DNA of 64,000 bases from Sphaerosporella brunnea (Eukaryota > Ascomycota > Pezizomycetes > Pezizales > Pyronemataceae). A program made the position numbers and the translations under genes. The notes under the pieces are model-generated. The model was not told the DNA's origin. It made no database searches and worked only from the letters and a program-made list of their open reading frames with translations. The stretch spans positions 62,001-126,000 of the forward strand of contig VXIS01000029.1 of assembly GCA_008704415.1 (NCBI GenBank). Direction: 5' to 3'. Of this stretch, positions 1-10,243 are shown piece after piece; the stretch's first letter is position 1; every line of letters begins with the position of its first letter.

Positions 1-113
1 GTTGCCTTGCTGCATAATCCCCCTCATGAACCCCCGACACCCAACTGCACGTCCGGTATCAGCCACACACACAAAACCCTGGCCCCAATCGCCAATCCTC
101 GGTCGAAGCGCAC

Positions 114-430
114 CTGTCCCAAGGGTTTACAAAGCCAACCTTTCCACCCTGGACACGGTGCGGCTTTGTCTCATAGTCTTCTGGCGACTGCGCCACGGTA
201 GTGGGTGGTTTGACCGACGCGCTGAAGGCTTCGGCCAGGATTCCTGGAGTGCCCGACTTTGCCGAATTGGTTGTCGAGAAGGAAGCGCGGGTTGATGGTC
301 GGTGGTTGTTGCAGTTAAAATTGTTGCTGCGGGACGAGATGCAAGAGCGAAGAGGATGAGGTGTGATGACGTCGAGCAACGCGAAAGCTCCTCGGACTCT
401 CGAGGTCACCACCACAGGGAGCAAGGGCAT
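114..430 (-). CDS. First exon of a probable mitochondrial metallo-beta-lactamase-fold enzyme (NAPE-PLD/Fmp30-like), partial
   Basis: An open frame starts at ATG 430 and runs to a splice donor G|GTGCGC at 113, after the segment ending NPWDR; the rest of the gene lies beyond the left edge. The N-terminus is rich in Arg, Ser and Thr and poor in acidic residues, like a mitochondrial presequence. The end of the exon has a Lys-Pro-His-Arg-Val pattern followed by a Phe-Val-Asn-Pro-Trp pattern. This resembles the stretch before the metallo-beta-lactamase core in fungal N-acyl-phosphatidylethanolamine phospholipase D proteins (yeast Fmp30 is mitochondrial). The catalytic HxHxDH motif would be off-window, so the family call is a guess from a short segment. 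An upstream ATG at 712 is in frame but would add an unlikely leader. Confidence 0.33.
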
Positions 431-1185
431 ATAAATACGAGTGTGCTTCGGGGGAAGGCTCGAGCGGTGTGCTCTATTGCAGGGGTTAACTGGAGGTGTG
501 TATGTGGACATGGTTAGGATTGCGTTGGCAAATGCAATGCGCGTGAGAATTGCAAAGGTGGTGGCGGTAGTGTTGGTGGCAGTGATGGTGGATGGGACGA
601 AAAGAATTTGGTGGTGGTGGAATGCGGCTACGTGCTCATAGTGGGGCAGGCTGCAAAACAACATCCTTTTTTCTCGGTTGCCTAGCATCGACGCACCAAA
701 AAGCCCACGCAAAAGGCCTCACTAAGATCGTAATCCCGTTAACTCCGGATCAGAGCCAACTCGTTTACGGTAGCGGGCAATCCTTCGGGCCGGGCGGTCA
801 CTGAGTTACGCCGGTGGAAAAGGTCGTGAGAAAGCATGAGAGAAACGGACGTGCGCATCACAAGGCCTACTTTCACACACACAGCTCGAAAACCACCTCG
901 AAATGTTTGCCCCAGCCAGGCTGCCATCCATGGCCATGGCCAACTCATCCCGCATGACAAGTGCGGGCACAAACGAGAAATGCAAATATCGCCAGGCGCC
1001 GTGCGGAATGCGGCAATTCATCAATCTCGCAGTTCAATTGGTTGCGTGAAACATCAGCAGTAAGCTATATCGAGCCGTTTATATGATCACACAACATCAT
1101 GCACATATTCTCACTCGGTTAACTGCTGGATTTCTGATTCCCCACGCCTAGGTTGGGGCTGTGCTTCTAAACCTAACGAATCCTC
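431..1185. other. Intergenic, no gene seen
   Basis: The stretch separates the left-edge gene from the 3' end of the GH45 gene. Only short overlapping open frames without recognisable domains occur. It presumably holds the upstream region of the left-edge gene and the 3' UTR of the cellulase. Confidence 0.4.
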
Positions 1186-2043
1186 TTAACTATAGTTTCT
1201 GGTGCATCCAGTAAGGGCCGTGAGCTGGGATGGACAAGGCACTTTCTGGAAGGTGACGTTGGGGTTGTCCACGCCCTGGAACCAGTCAAACCTGTAGAAT
1301 GAAGTTCAGCCACCAAGTCTAAAAGCTTTCTAAAACAGATCGACTACCCACCTCCAGTAGCAGCCCGCCTTTAACGCCGCAGGGAAGGAATCACACTGGC
1401 TCCTGCTCGAGATACCACCATACTGAGCCCCCCAGCCATTGGGAGGAGCACCATCTGTCTTAATCAGACTCACCTCCCTCAAAACCTCCCTGCCTTTGGA
1501 AACAAAACTTACATTGGCTAGTGCACGCGTTGTAAATGCCCACGCCGCCTCCGGGAATTGCAATATCAAAATGATTGTTCCCAAGATCAGCACCGGTGTT
1601 GGTCGCTTGCACGATCATTTGCTTCCCCGCAACAGGGCCAGAAGTGAATGTGAGCTGGTAGCAAGAGCAGCACCAATCGGCCTCGGTTTGGCCCGCAAGC
1701 TTCACCGCCGCGAAGCCGTAGGAGAGGTTGTCGTTCACTGCCCACGGAGACTGGTTTGCACACATGTACGCCGTGCCGCCAGTACAAGCGGAGGCAGTGT
1801 TGAAGTTCGAGAGAACATCTGCCGGATGGGTCAGCGGGGGAAGCATCAGGTGTGTGTGTGGGGGGGGGGGGGTGGCTTACTGTTGTTGATATCGCAAGTG
1901 TTGACAGGTTGCGAGACCGCGGCCTTTCCGGGCCACGAGCAAGAACCCTTGCAGCAGTCCCAGTAACGAGTCGTCACTCCCGCCGTCTGAGAGTAAGTGA
2001 GCAGAGGGAAAGCAGCAGCGAGGAGGGCGGTGAAAGCATGCAT
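1186..2043 (-). CDS. Secreted endoglucanase, glycoside hydrolase family 45 (single catalytic domain)
   Basis: Four exons are inferred: 2043-1881, 1818-1513, 1454-1352 and 1291-1186, giving 225 aa; introns are 62, 58 and 60 nt. The product starts with a signal peptide ([12 protein letters not shown]...TYSQ). It then shows the GH45 entry motif [14 protein letters not shown], whose Asp is the catalytic base. Further on come [20 protein letters not shown], containing the second catalytic Asp, and the conserved block [14 protein letters not shown] followed by CYWRFDWFQ. The protein ends about 30 residues after that block, so it has no linker and no cellulose-binding module, unlike many GH45 enzymes. 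It should cut internal beta-1,4 bonds in cellulose outside the cell. Intron 2 could be split differently, but the chosen acceptor gives the family-like join [10 protein letters not shown]. Family assignment is firm; the splice model is by eye. Confidence 0.9.
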
Positions 2044-2103
2044 GTTCGGTTCCTGAGGATTGGGCAACAGTGGAGAAGAGAAGATCCAGACCTAGAAAGC
2101 CGT

Positions 2104-2112
2104 CCTTATATA
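2104..2112 (-). promoter_or_regulatory. TATA box of the GH45 gene
   Basis: TATATAAGG on the minus strand lies about 60 bp upstream of the GH45 start codon. Its position and sequence fit a core promoter element of a strongly regulated secreted-enzyme gene. Confidence 0.5.
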
Positions 2113-2899
2113 CGGCCTCTTTCCGTCCCGCTTTGGCCGTTGATTGTCTCTATCCGTGAACCTCGTCTGGAGAAAACGAAAACGACTGCCGTAGAGTAGC
2201 TACGTAGGGACATATCCCCGGTAATTGTGCTCGATGATCTACACGCGGGGTAAGACCCCCGGCTAGCTAGAATGGTACCTGCAGCCTGTGTGTGGATCCA
2301 GCGGCAGGTAAGATGCCGTTAAGGTTGGGCGTTTTGAAAAAGAGGCCAATAATGGGTTGGTGTATTCTCGTGCAGGGAGTTGTGAGCGTTCTCATCGGGA
2401 ATTCCGGGTGATCGACCGGGAGTCTGAGCGTTCAGTCGGCCCGAGAAACCGCAAGCCAGGGAAACTTCTTGTCTTCGTGACCAAAGACTTTTGATTTTAC
2501 TACTTGAGAGTGCGCAACAGCGCTAGCAGGAGCAGGTCAATACATCGTTAGTTCGAATATTCATATCGATCGTCGAAATGCATTCCATTTTGCTGCAGCT
2601 TCGTTCGAATATGGAATATGCGTCTATATGGCATTGTCCAACAACCTTTTTAAATTATTTCACTGCTGTGCCGCATACACTTACAGTAGCAAAAATGGGC
2701 TTAAAATTGCTCTGGCAGGAAATCGGCAATGACAAAAATGCAGCGTTAACCCGGTACTATTTGTTGGAGAATACCTTAGAAATACTGTAAAAATACTGTA
2801 GTAAACCCTCAAGCTACGTGATTAACTCAACTGCTGTGCAACGCCAGGGGCGATTTTACTGCCCTTTTTGTTGCTGTATGTTTAATTTAAACAACATTA
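2113..2899. other. Intergenic upstream of the GH45 gene
   Basis: No gene seen. From about 2480 the base composition turns AT-rich and stays so to about 3700, which suggests old repeat-derived DNA. Confidence 0.35.
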
Positions 2900-3252
2900 G
2901 GGGCATTCAATTTGGCTGAAAACGGCACCATATATGTGTACCAGAATATGGACGTCTACTTTTCATTTTAGGCACATAATATGTCTTTTCATTTTAATGA
3001 TGGTCGGGGATCAATAAAGCTCCAAATACCCCACCGATTACGGCCCTCCACATAATCGCGGCTCACATGCTAGCACTCACATCCACCGGAATCAGGCGCA
3101 AAACAAGCGACAAGAGGAAACAACTTTTACGGCGCATAATATGCCCAATTTTAGGCATCTTTTATTGGGGGTATTCAACTACAACTACCTATTATGCTAT
3201 CGCTAATCGGCGACCCCTATATGGTACCGTTTTCAGCCAAATTGAATATCCC
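2900..3252. mobile_element. TA-flanked MITE (Tc1/mariner type), 353 bp
   Basis: The left end reads GGGGCATTCAATTTGGCTGA and the reverse complement of the right end reads GGGATATTCAATTTGGCTGA. The match continues to about 35 bp with three differences. Each end is flanked by TA (2898-2899 and 3253-3254), the target duplication of Tc1/mariner elements. There is no long open frame, so the copy is non-autonomous. The autonomous partner is not in this window, because neither complete mariner element here has these ends. Confidence 0.75.
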
Positions 3253-3736
3253 TAGTATTATATAAACACTTCTTATTTTGGCAGGCATATAAGAACGAAT
3301 CCCCTCCCAGGCTTCCGACCCATGCGGAACACATCCAACAAGTAAGCACTTAAGTAGCTATAAAGCCATGTCTTCGTCAGTTGAAGACTGCAACACTTAT
3401 ATATCCAAGTCTTCATATCAGCGATGTATGCACACAATACTGTACATAGCAGCCCTCAAGCCGTGATTGTCAGGTCTACCGGAGGAAGAGCAAGTACCCA
3501 AGTAATAAGCACTGCGCCGGCCATCGTAGATCGCTACACTGGCTACGGCGTTGCTTTGTGATGCTGCTCGCTACTGTTTTGCTCTAGCCTCTAGCGCCAC
3601 GCATAGTTAAACATTATTTAAACAGCAATATTAATATATTGGTTTTAGCTGAACAGCTATTGTTTAACTCTTGCCGCCCGATAAACGAAAAATCACAATA
3701 AATTTGTGTACCCCTCGGCAACTACGGGCCGCATTA
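3253..3736. other. AT-rich intergenic DNA between two transposons
   Basis: No gene or structured repeat recognised; TA 3735-3736 is the left target-site copy of the next element. Confidence 0.3.
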
Positions 3737-3765
3737 GAGTGCCGCTCACTTAGTCGGGGTAGCGT
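3737..3765 (+). repeat. Left terminal inverted repeat (29 bp)
   Basis: Exact reverse complement of 6950-6978; preceded by the TA target site. Confidence 0.95.
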
Positions 3766-4048
3766 GACAGGGGGGTTGACGCCCTCAACAACCCCCAACG
3801 CCAAACTTTACTGCGCACCACAATAAAAAAAAGATTTTATCGAAAGAACATTAAGCGATAGAGCGACATGCGGAGAGCAATTCTTTGTTCTCCCCATTCG
3901 ATTTGGAGGCCTGGCTGTGGAGCTATAAATGCTAGAAGATCACCTGTTTTTGGGTGCAGGCGGGTAGATTGGACAGCGGCTCTGCGCGGCTCTGCGCTCT
4001 AGCTAAGCCTAATTAGGCAAAGCGGGAAGTGAGTGATAATTTATGACC

Positions 4049-6493
4049 TTATACAAACACGTCCCTAGTAACCCTCCTGTGTGACTTATACTTGCGTTCT
4101 GCATAAGCACGTTGCTCCTCCGACAAACCATTTATATATGCCATCATCCACCTCTTGCTTCGTTCCGCAAAGCGTCGAATTGTTTTTAAACTGACAGACT
4201 CCATAGCTGCAAGAACCGTTTTTTCGAGCTCGAGGAAGGTGTATTTACAGTTATCGCGGGTATATTTCTTCAAGGCGGCCCAGTAGTATTCAATATAGTT
4301 TAGCTCGCAGTGAAACTTTGGGTAGAAGATGACTTCATGGCCGGCAGCGGTAATAACGTGTTCCAGCATTGACTTTTCTTCCAAAAAGTCACGCTGAGCT
4401 TCGAGGATACGCAGCGCACAGCATTGTTTTCCCGACTCGCAGCGATCTGCCGTTCGTGCTTCGTAGTCTTCCATCGTTTCGTCGAACAGCCGGTCACCAA
4501 AGTGCGTCTTCGTCTTGTCTTTTTTTTTCCGTCCACACTGCTTTCGGAGTCCGACTACCCAAAGACCACGTTCCTGCAAAATACGTCGCATAGCCTTTGC
4601 TTCTCCAATTAACTCTTGCGGAATGGGCCGATCAGAACTGAATTCTGTGTCTCCGGGCTGAAAAACCATGTCTTGATGCTGAGTGGTACCGTCCGAACGA
4701 TAAAAATCTGTTGCTCGCATTTTTGCTTGCTTGCCACCACTGCCAAGGTTCATTTTATTGGCGTTAAGGGCATCCGGTGCCTTGCAAGCATGGCCGCTGG
4801 AGTTGTCGAAGGCAAATACTGCAATGTCGCCTGGAAAAGCCTTATCAAAGACTTCGATAGCCTTTTTGGTTTGCTCCACCATTTTTTCGGCATTCCACCA
4901 ACCTTCATCGCTTTTTCCGCTGCCATACTTGATAATCTCTGTAACGTAAACCTGCTCCTTGGTCGCTTCATCAAAATAGGAAAGCCGGCCCACTGCTGCG
5001 CAAAGAAAATCTGACACCATGATCCCCTTGCCGCGAGACTTGGGTTTTAACCACTCGCAACCTTCCTTTTTCCAAGAAAAAGAAGAACCATCATTCGCAT
5101 TGAAAGTACTTTCATCATGAGTGACGAGGTGCCTTCGCTTGGCAAGAAGTGGTAGCTGCTTAACAATTTCCCCGTTGTCGTCGTATTCCCGCAAGGTCTC
5201 ATAGATTACCTTTAGGAGCCGAACTATTAGCCTTGCATATTTCAAAATCTCGGTGGAAGCCACATACCTTCATTCGCGGGCAAAAGATCTTGTCCCGGTA
5301 CTCCACCACATCTTCCCGCTCATGTCCATCACAATAACCCTTTTTGTTCCGCCCATAGATCCATCCAAGTTTTACAAACCACCGACGCGCAGTGCAATTG
5401 GATATTCCCCCTTTACTATCCTTGTTATTCAAGATAACATCGATTTTCATGAGATCGTATCCTTCCTGGCTCCGAAGGTGGTTTTTCACGGCCTCGCACA
5501 TCCCTTGTGGGTCCGCTCTCCACATCGCTACATTCAGATATTCTCGCACAGCCATGGATACCTAAGCTATTGTCAACTTAAACTCAAGGGATATGCGATC
5601 AAACTGGTCCTAGTACTCACCCCTTCGTCATTAAACAGACTAACTCTCTTGACATGCCGGCCTCGCTGAGGGCATGGCGGTGGAGTTCTTATTTCAACCC
5701 AATCCCGCTCCCAGCGTCTCAAGGCTTGCGCATATTTTTGTCCCTTGCCCAGCGAAAGAGCTACAGAAACACTATATTTAATCCAATCTTGTCTTCGTTT
5801 CGCTGGCTCAGCCCTATTGTAGCCTGAACTGTTGCTTCCGTGGAAGCGTAGCAGACCTATAATGCCCTGCACACGTTTCAACCAATCTCCCGTCACCTTT
5901 TTTTTTTTTTTTTTCAACCAGTCTTCCAAGTCATGGATCTCTGTTGTAAGCTTATCGGTCCGCAAGAACGTCTGTTCGAAATCTAAATTTGCGTTGCCTG
6001 TAGATGGTATAGGAGAAGACGAGGGCGGCGGGAGGAGCCAGCTTGGAGAAAGCGCATCCAACAGAGTAGGTGCTGCCTGAAGAGGGAAGGGGGTTGAACC
6101 GGAAGGATTAAACCACCGTGAGATATCTCCATAGGTAGCCTGTAATTGTTCCTTCTCTTTCGCCTGCTCCTTCTTTTTTTGTTTCTGATACCACTTGGAC
6201 TGCCGTGTTTTCCCAGTATTTGTCTTTGAGTAACCGGGCAGCTGTCGCTCAGCGTGAGCCCATCCTAAAGTGGGTTGTTTGATCTCCAAAATATCGTCGT
6301 CGGGGTCACTGAGCTCCACCTCTTTATCTGAATCCGACTCCAAGTCACTGTCTGAGTCACTTGCACCGCTGTGCTGAGGCATCGTCTGGGTCTCATCCTC
6401 AGTAGAAGCTGCAAGGTGCCTTCTCTTTTTCGCCTCTGCTGACATTGAGCCTGCCTTCTTATTGCAAAGCTTTCTTTTGGATGGGCGAGGCAT
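4049..6493 (-). CDS. DDE transposase (IS630/Tc1/mariner superfamily, DDE_3-like), 775 aa
   Basis: Three exons are inferred: 6493-5621, 5561-5268 and 5209-4049, with introns of 59 and 58 nt. Residues 1-230 are low-complexity and acidic/Lys-rich, with a Ser-Asp repeat and several KKK runs that could be nuclear localisation signals. Residues 230-390 form a helical region with an N-terminal DNA-binding character. The catalytic core follows: HDEST (Asp421), FAFDNSSGH (Asp524) and LNYIEYYW (Glu696). These are the three acidic residues expected of a DDE enzyme, and the N-x-I-E pattern at the last one is typical of the group. About 100 residues separate the first two and 170 the last two. I chose ATG 6493 because the upstream in-frame stretch is only the translated minisatellite. 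The enzyme would cut and paste the surrounding element. Confidence 0.85.
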
Positions 6494-6556
6494 CGGGAGG
6501 TAGCAGGAGGTAGCAGGAGGCAGCGGGAGGTAGCAGGAGGTAGCGGGAGGCAGCGG
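6494..6556. repeat. Minisatellite directly before the transposase start codon
   Basis: About six imperfect copies of a 10-bp unit (GGGAGGTAGC with AGGAGGCAGC variants) abut the ATG of the transposase gene, so they form its 5' leader. Confidence 0.8.
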
Positions 6557-6949
6557 CAGATTTTGAGCACAGCAGATACAATGGCTGGATAGAGCGCAGT
6601 GAGACGAGTCTGTGGATATCAAAATCATGTTAATAGCTATAAAATTGGTGGAGATATGAGCTTGAACGTACAACTCTAGCTAGCTCTAGGCACCGGTCCC
6701 AGCAACTGGCAGTCAAAACAGCCTTCGGGGTGATAGTCGTGCAACCGGTTCAATTGAGCGCAAAGCAGAGCATCTGGCAAGTCAAAAATCGTGAGATTTG
6801 GTTGAAAATTGGCTATATTATGGCGTAGACGGGCGGTGGACGGGTGGCAAGCTGAGTCGCGACGCGGCAGGACAACACACACTCATTAGACATCACTCGA
6901 TGCTTAGTAACAGGGCAGGGCAATTGGACATTTGCCAAGCTTTGCCAAG

Positions 6950-6978
6950 ACGCTACCCCGACTAAGTGAGCGGCACTC
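6950..6978 (-). repeat. Right terminal inverted repeat (29 bp)
   Basis: Exact reverse complement of 3737-3765; followed by TA at 6979-6980. Confidence 0.95.
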
Positions 6979-6980
6979 TA

Positions 6981-7572
6981 CTCGGATGGAAAGTGCCGCC
7001 ACGTGGCTCCCCATTTTGCAGGGAAAGCTTGTCTTGTTGTTGAACTTCTGGCCTTTTCGGTTATCCCCTTGGTTTTGGAGAGATGCCGACTGGTCTGTGC
7101 GCAAGGTTGCCCCTGGAAATTTGACACCCGGCAAGTCAAAAAAAAAACCCCCCTATGGTTTTCAACTCCGTGGTCTAGTGTAGTTACCACCACCCGCACG
7201 TCGCTTCACCCTTCAACGCCTTCTCGCTATAGGTGCCCTTGTTGGGGAATTTTCTCAAGAGCACCACGACAAAACACAGTACAATACCTCTATAGTTTGA
7301 GTGTACATGGATGAGCTCCTTTCCAGCACAAACCCCCAACGTTTTCTCGAGGCCCCTTCGAATGCCGAAAGCCACTCTTTCCTAGCACTTCGTCCGATGA
7401 TGTGTAGCTTATTCGTCACCTACTGCAGATCTAGCGGCTTGTCCACATTTTTGGCATTGTGCTGATCATCTCAGTGGACGTACGAAATAGGCGATCACCG
7501 CTTCTTGAATGTGGGCAAATGAATCTTTCTTGAACCCATTCTCAGCCCACTTCCCCTGGTGCACCTCATCTA
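6981..7572. other. Intergenic, no gene seen
   Basis: Lies between the autonomous transposon and the fold-back MITE. It has an A-run and C-run near 7140 but no supported gene. Confidence 0.35.
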
Positions 7573-7772
7573 CCGTAAAAACTCGGATATAAGATACCCC
7601 CCCCCCATATTTGGTTAGCGGCAAAGAATTGCCTTATAGGGAAATGTTTAAGCTTACCAAGGAGGGCTTTTGTTTTTGCTGACTTCCTTTTGGAGACATT
7701 AAATTCCTTATAAGGCAATTCCATGCCGCTAACCAAATATGGGGGGGGGGTATGTTATCCGAGTTTTTACGG
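7573..7772. mobile_element. Fold-back MITE, 200 bp, TA target site
   Basis: Both arms begin CCGTAAAAACTCGGATA and stay complementary for about 72 bp, through a run of ten C (or G), ATATTTGGTTAGCGGCA and AATTGCCTTATA. Only a handful of differences occur. TA flanks both sides (7571-7572 and 7773-7774). A central spacer of about 55 bp makes the whole element a potential long hairpin. It has no coding capacity. Confidence 0.85.
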
Positions 7773-8053
7773 TATCAACCCTTGAACGAGAACTTCTTCC
7801 ATAGCATCGCTCCAGGCAGCTCGCTGCCCGGGGTCACGGCCCTGTGAGTCACCGCTGGAACTTGTCACTTGAGATCCTTTTGAAGAGTCGGTCATTATTA
7901 TGTTAGGCAAAATGTGAGGGTGGCAGCGAGTGGGAGGTAGCGAGCGTCAGTGGAGGAGGAAACAAACCACCGCACTGGCCCTATGCCTCTTTGAAAATGA
8001 TAAACCCATATGTAAACCAGAAAGATAAATCTTCCGACCGCCTTCCCAGGCAC

Positions 8054-8701
8054 CAGTGTTGTCAATAGCCAGCCCAGATGGCCTGGGCTGGCTTTTTTTT
8101 TCTTTTTCTTTTTTCAGCCCGGCTGAAGCCCGGGCTTCTTGATCACGTTCCATGTGAATCTAGGCGGTTTTATATTCCAAAAGGGATTTCGTAAAAGTAC
8201 AAACCGGGTTACACGCCGAAACACCCAGCTCTTACTGTATGATCTTGTCTTGACAGCGGAGCGATGAATCGTTCTCTCCCGTTAAAAACACAGAATCTGA
8301 TTGTTGCTACCGTGTCGATTCTATCGTAAACAACGCGGACCGGCCTGGTGGGTGTGTGTCGCCAAGTTATCAAAAGCTTTAGGTGCTAGAGAGCGAGCCT
8401 GAGGAAAAAGTATGGCCATGGCTCCAAGTCGTAGCCTACAGTATACCGCCTTTTTGACTTTGTGACTTCCAACAAATCTCAAATTGTGAGAGCGACGTCG
8501 ACACATGCACCAATAGGCGACTGTCGGCGCGCGCGCAACCTTCCCAAACCCTACCCGGGGCCCGCTCGCCTCGCCTCCCCTCCCGATGAGCAACATGACA
8601 ACCCCTAACATCCCTAACCCCACTCCATTACCACCTCACAACGCTCCGTCTCGCATACAACGTCTATCTGCAGCCGGCCTGGCTGGCTACTGACAACACT
8701 G
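8054..8701. mobile_element. hAT-type MITE, 648 bp
   Basis: The left end is CAGTGTTGTCAATAGCCAGCC and the inverted right end is CAGTGTTGTCAGTAGCCAGCC, one mismatch in 21 bp. The flanking 8-bp duplications are CCAGGCAC (8046-8053) and CCAGACAC (8702-8709), seven of eight identical. CAGTG ends with an 8-bp duplication are typical of the hAT superfamily. The inside has no transposase frame, so this is a deletion derivative or MITE. The ends match those of the element at 60629-60973. Confidence 0.8.
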
Positions 8702-8709
8702 CCAGACAC

Positions 8710-10233
8710 TACCACCACCAATCCGCCGCCCGCGTATCCACAGACCGAGGGCCACATGCCCATGGTAATGATACCGCGGGGGGTTGCGAATGTAGGTGAT
8801 ATTCGATGTTCAGACTGTCAAAAAAAAAAAAAAAAAACATTGGAGAAGCTCCCAGAAAGGGCCAATATGTGAAGTGGTGGAAAATATCAGGGAGGGTCTG
8901 CCATAACCCAGAGCACACATCGGGCAGAGTGAGAAACGAAGCTGGTGAACCGCAGGATAGGATAGTGTAACCCCATCAATGCAATGGCCAAGGGAGGGAG
9001 GTTCGGGAAAGAAGACGGAGGTGCTAGCAAAGCTCTCAAGCTATAAAGGCTGGCGGGGGAGAACCCCCCCTCCCCCCCAAATCCTCAGGCACAGGACTAC
9101 AGAGCGTGCAGAGGTTCTGGTATATAGCAGCGTCTCTTGACACTTACTTCCATTGCCGAAAAATCGTGATGGGCACGACCACGACCTGATCGGCGATGTA
9201 CGCGACCCCGCGATCGACGAGGTCGGTCGAGCGTTATGAAACAAGTCGCGGCCTTGAGACCCGGGCCTCGAGGTGCTGAACTGTCTACCTTGGTCCAGTT
9301 GATCCCTCCAGGCCTCCTTCTCTGAATAGTTCTCCCAAGGTTTTGTCCATAGTGCTGCCACAGACCTTCTAATTGCGGCCCGGCTCACAGCTGCGCCACG
9401 AGCTTCCGTGCGTAAGCCGCCCGCATCTAGTTCTGGCATACCCTTATTTCCGAGTAGATCCGGTACTCAGGTGACTATTAGCATTCTCATAGGATGCCCT
9501 AGGAGAGATCGTATGCTCTAACACCGTTTATCTGATCACGAAACTGCGGAACCTTCATTTCTCCCCCCAAAAATTCTGATCTCGTAACGTGTTGCACGTA
9601 CACTATGGTTAGGAAATTTGGGATTGCCCGCACTGGCAGCAGGCGCTGACGTCAAGTTCGCTCTCCACTTGAGGAGTGCATGCCTCTCACCCAAAATTTG
9701 CTCTCCAGCCTGTAGTTCAGGCCACCTTGTGCGCGCGTGCTTCCGGGTCGCGACCTGAGATCGACAACCCGGTCGTGCCCATCACTAGACACGATGCACA
9801 GCTCCGGCCTTTTTTTTGGAGGATGTTTACACAACCCCGTTTTCAACTCATCCAGAAACCCACAGCAGTCAGCATACTCCACGAATAACGCTCAGCCGCC
9901 GCCTCCTCCGCTGAACTGTAAATAATTCAGCATCTCTGACGGCGGAATGCTGGGATAAGGGGAACGGTGCGGTGCCGGTTTGTTGGTTGTGATATGTAAC
10001 AGACTTCGGCGGCGGCGGAGTACATTAATAGAACCTTGTTGGCCACATCATGTCAGGCCGCACTCAAAAATCATGCGACTTGCTTTCCGAGTGATGGCTG
10101 CTGACTTTAAATACCTAGGCCCGGAATAATTTTTGACTGTCACTATCTAAATTGTTGCTCGAGGGTACAGTGCGTCTTTCGTTGATGGGCCCATTCGCGT
10201 TCTCGTCCTTTCGGAACTCGGGAGCTGGCATGT
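8710..10233. other. Intergenic, no supported gene
   Basis: Holds an A-run at about 8820-8837 and a minus-strand open frame at 9041-9439 that matches no family I know. It may contain decayed repeats. Confidence 0.35.
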
Positions 10234-10243
10234 TCTCGTAGAG

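Larger units (their letters stand above)
3737..6978 (-). mobile_element. Complete Tc1/mariner-superfamily transposon, 3242 bp, perfect 29-bp TIRs
   Basis: Both ends carry the same 29-bp terminal inverted repeat without a mismatch (it begins GAGTGCCGCTCACTTAGTCG). Both are flanked by TA at 3735-3736 and 6979-6980. The element contains one minus-strand transposase gene with intact frames and good splice signals. Identical TIRs and an uninterrupted gene suggest a fairly recent insertion that may still be active. The element is long for this superfamily because of a large N-terminal region in the transposase. Confidence 0.9.

Noticed and set aside
9041..9439. 132-codon minus-strand open frame
   Set aside because: Composition is unconvincing, no domain, and no consistent splice signals extend it.
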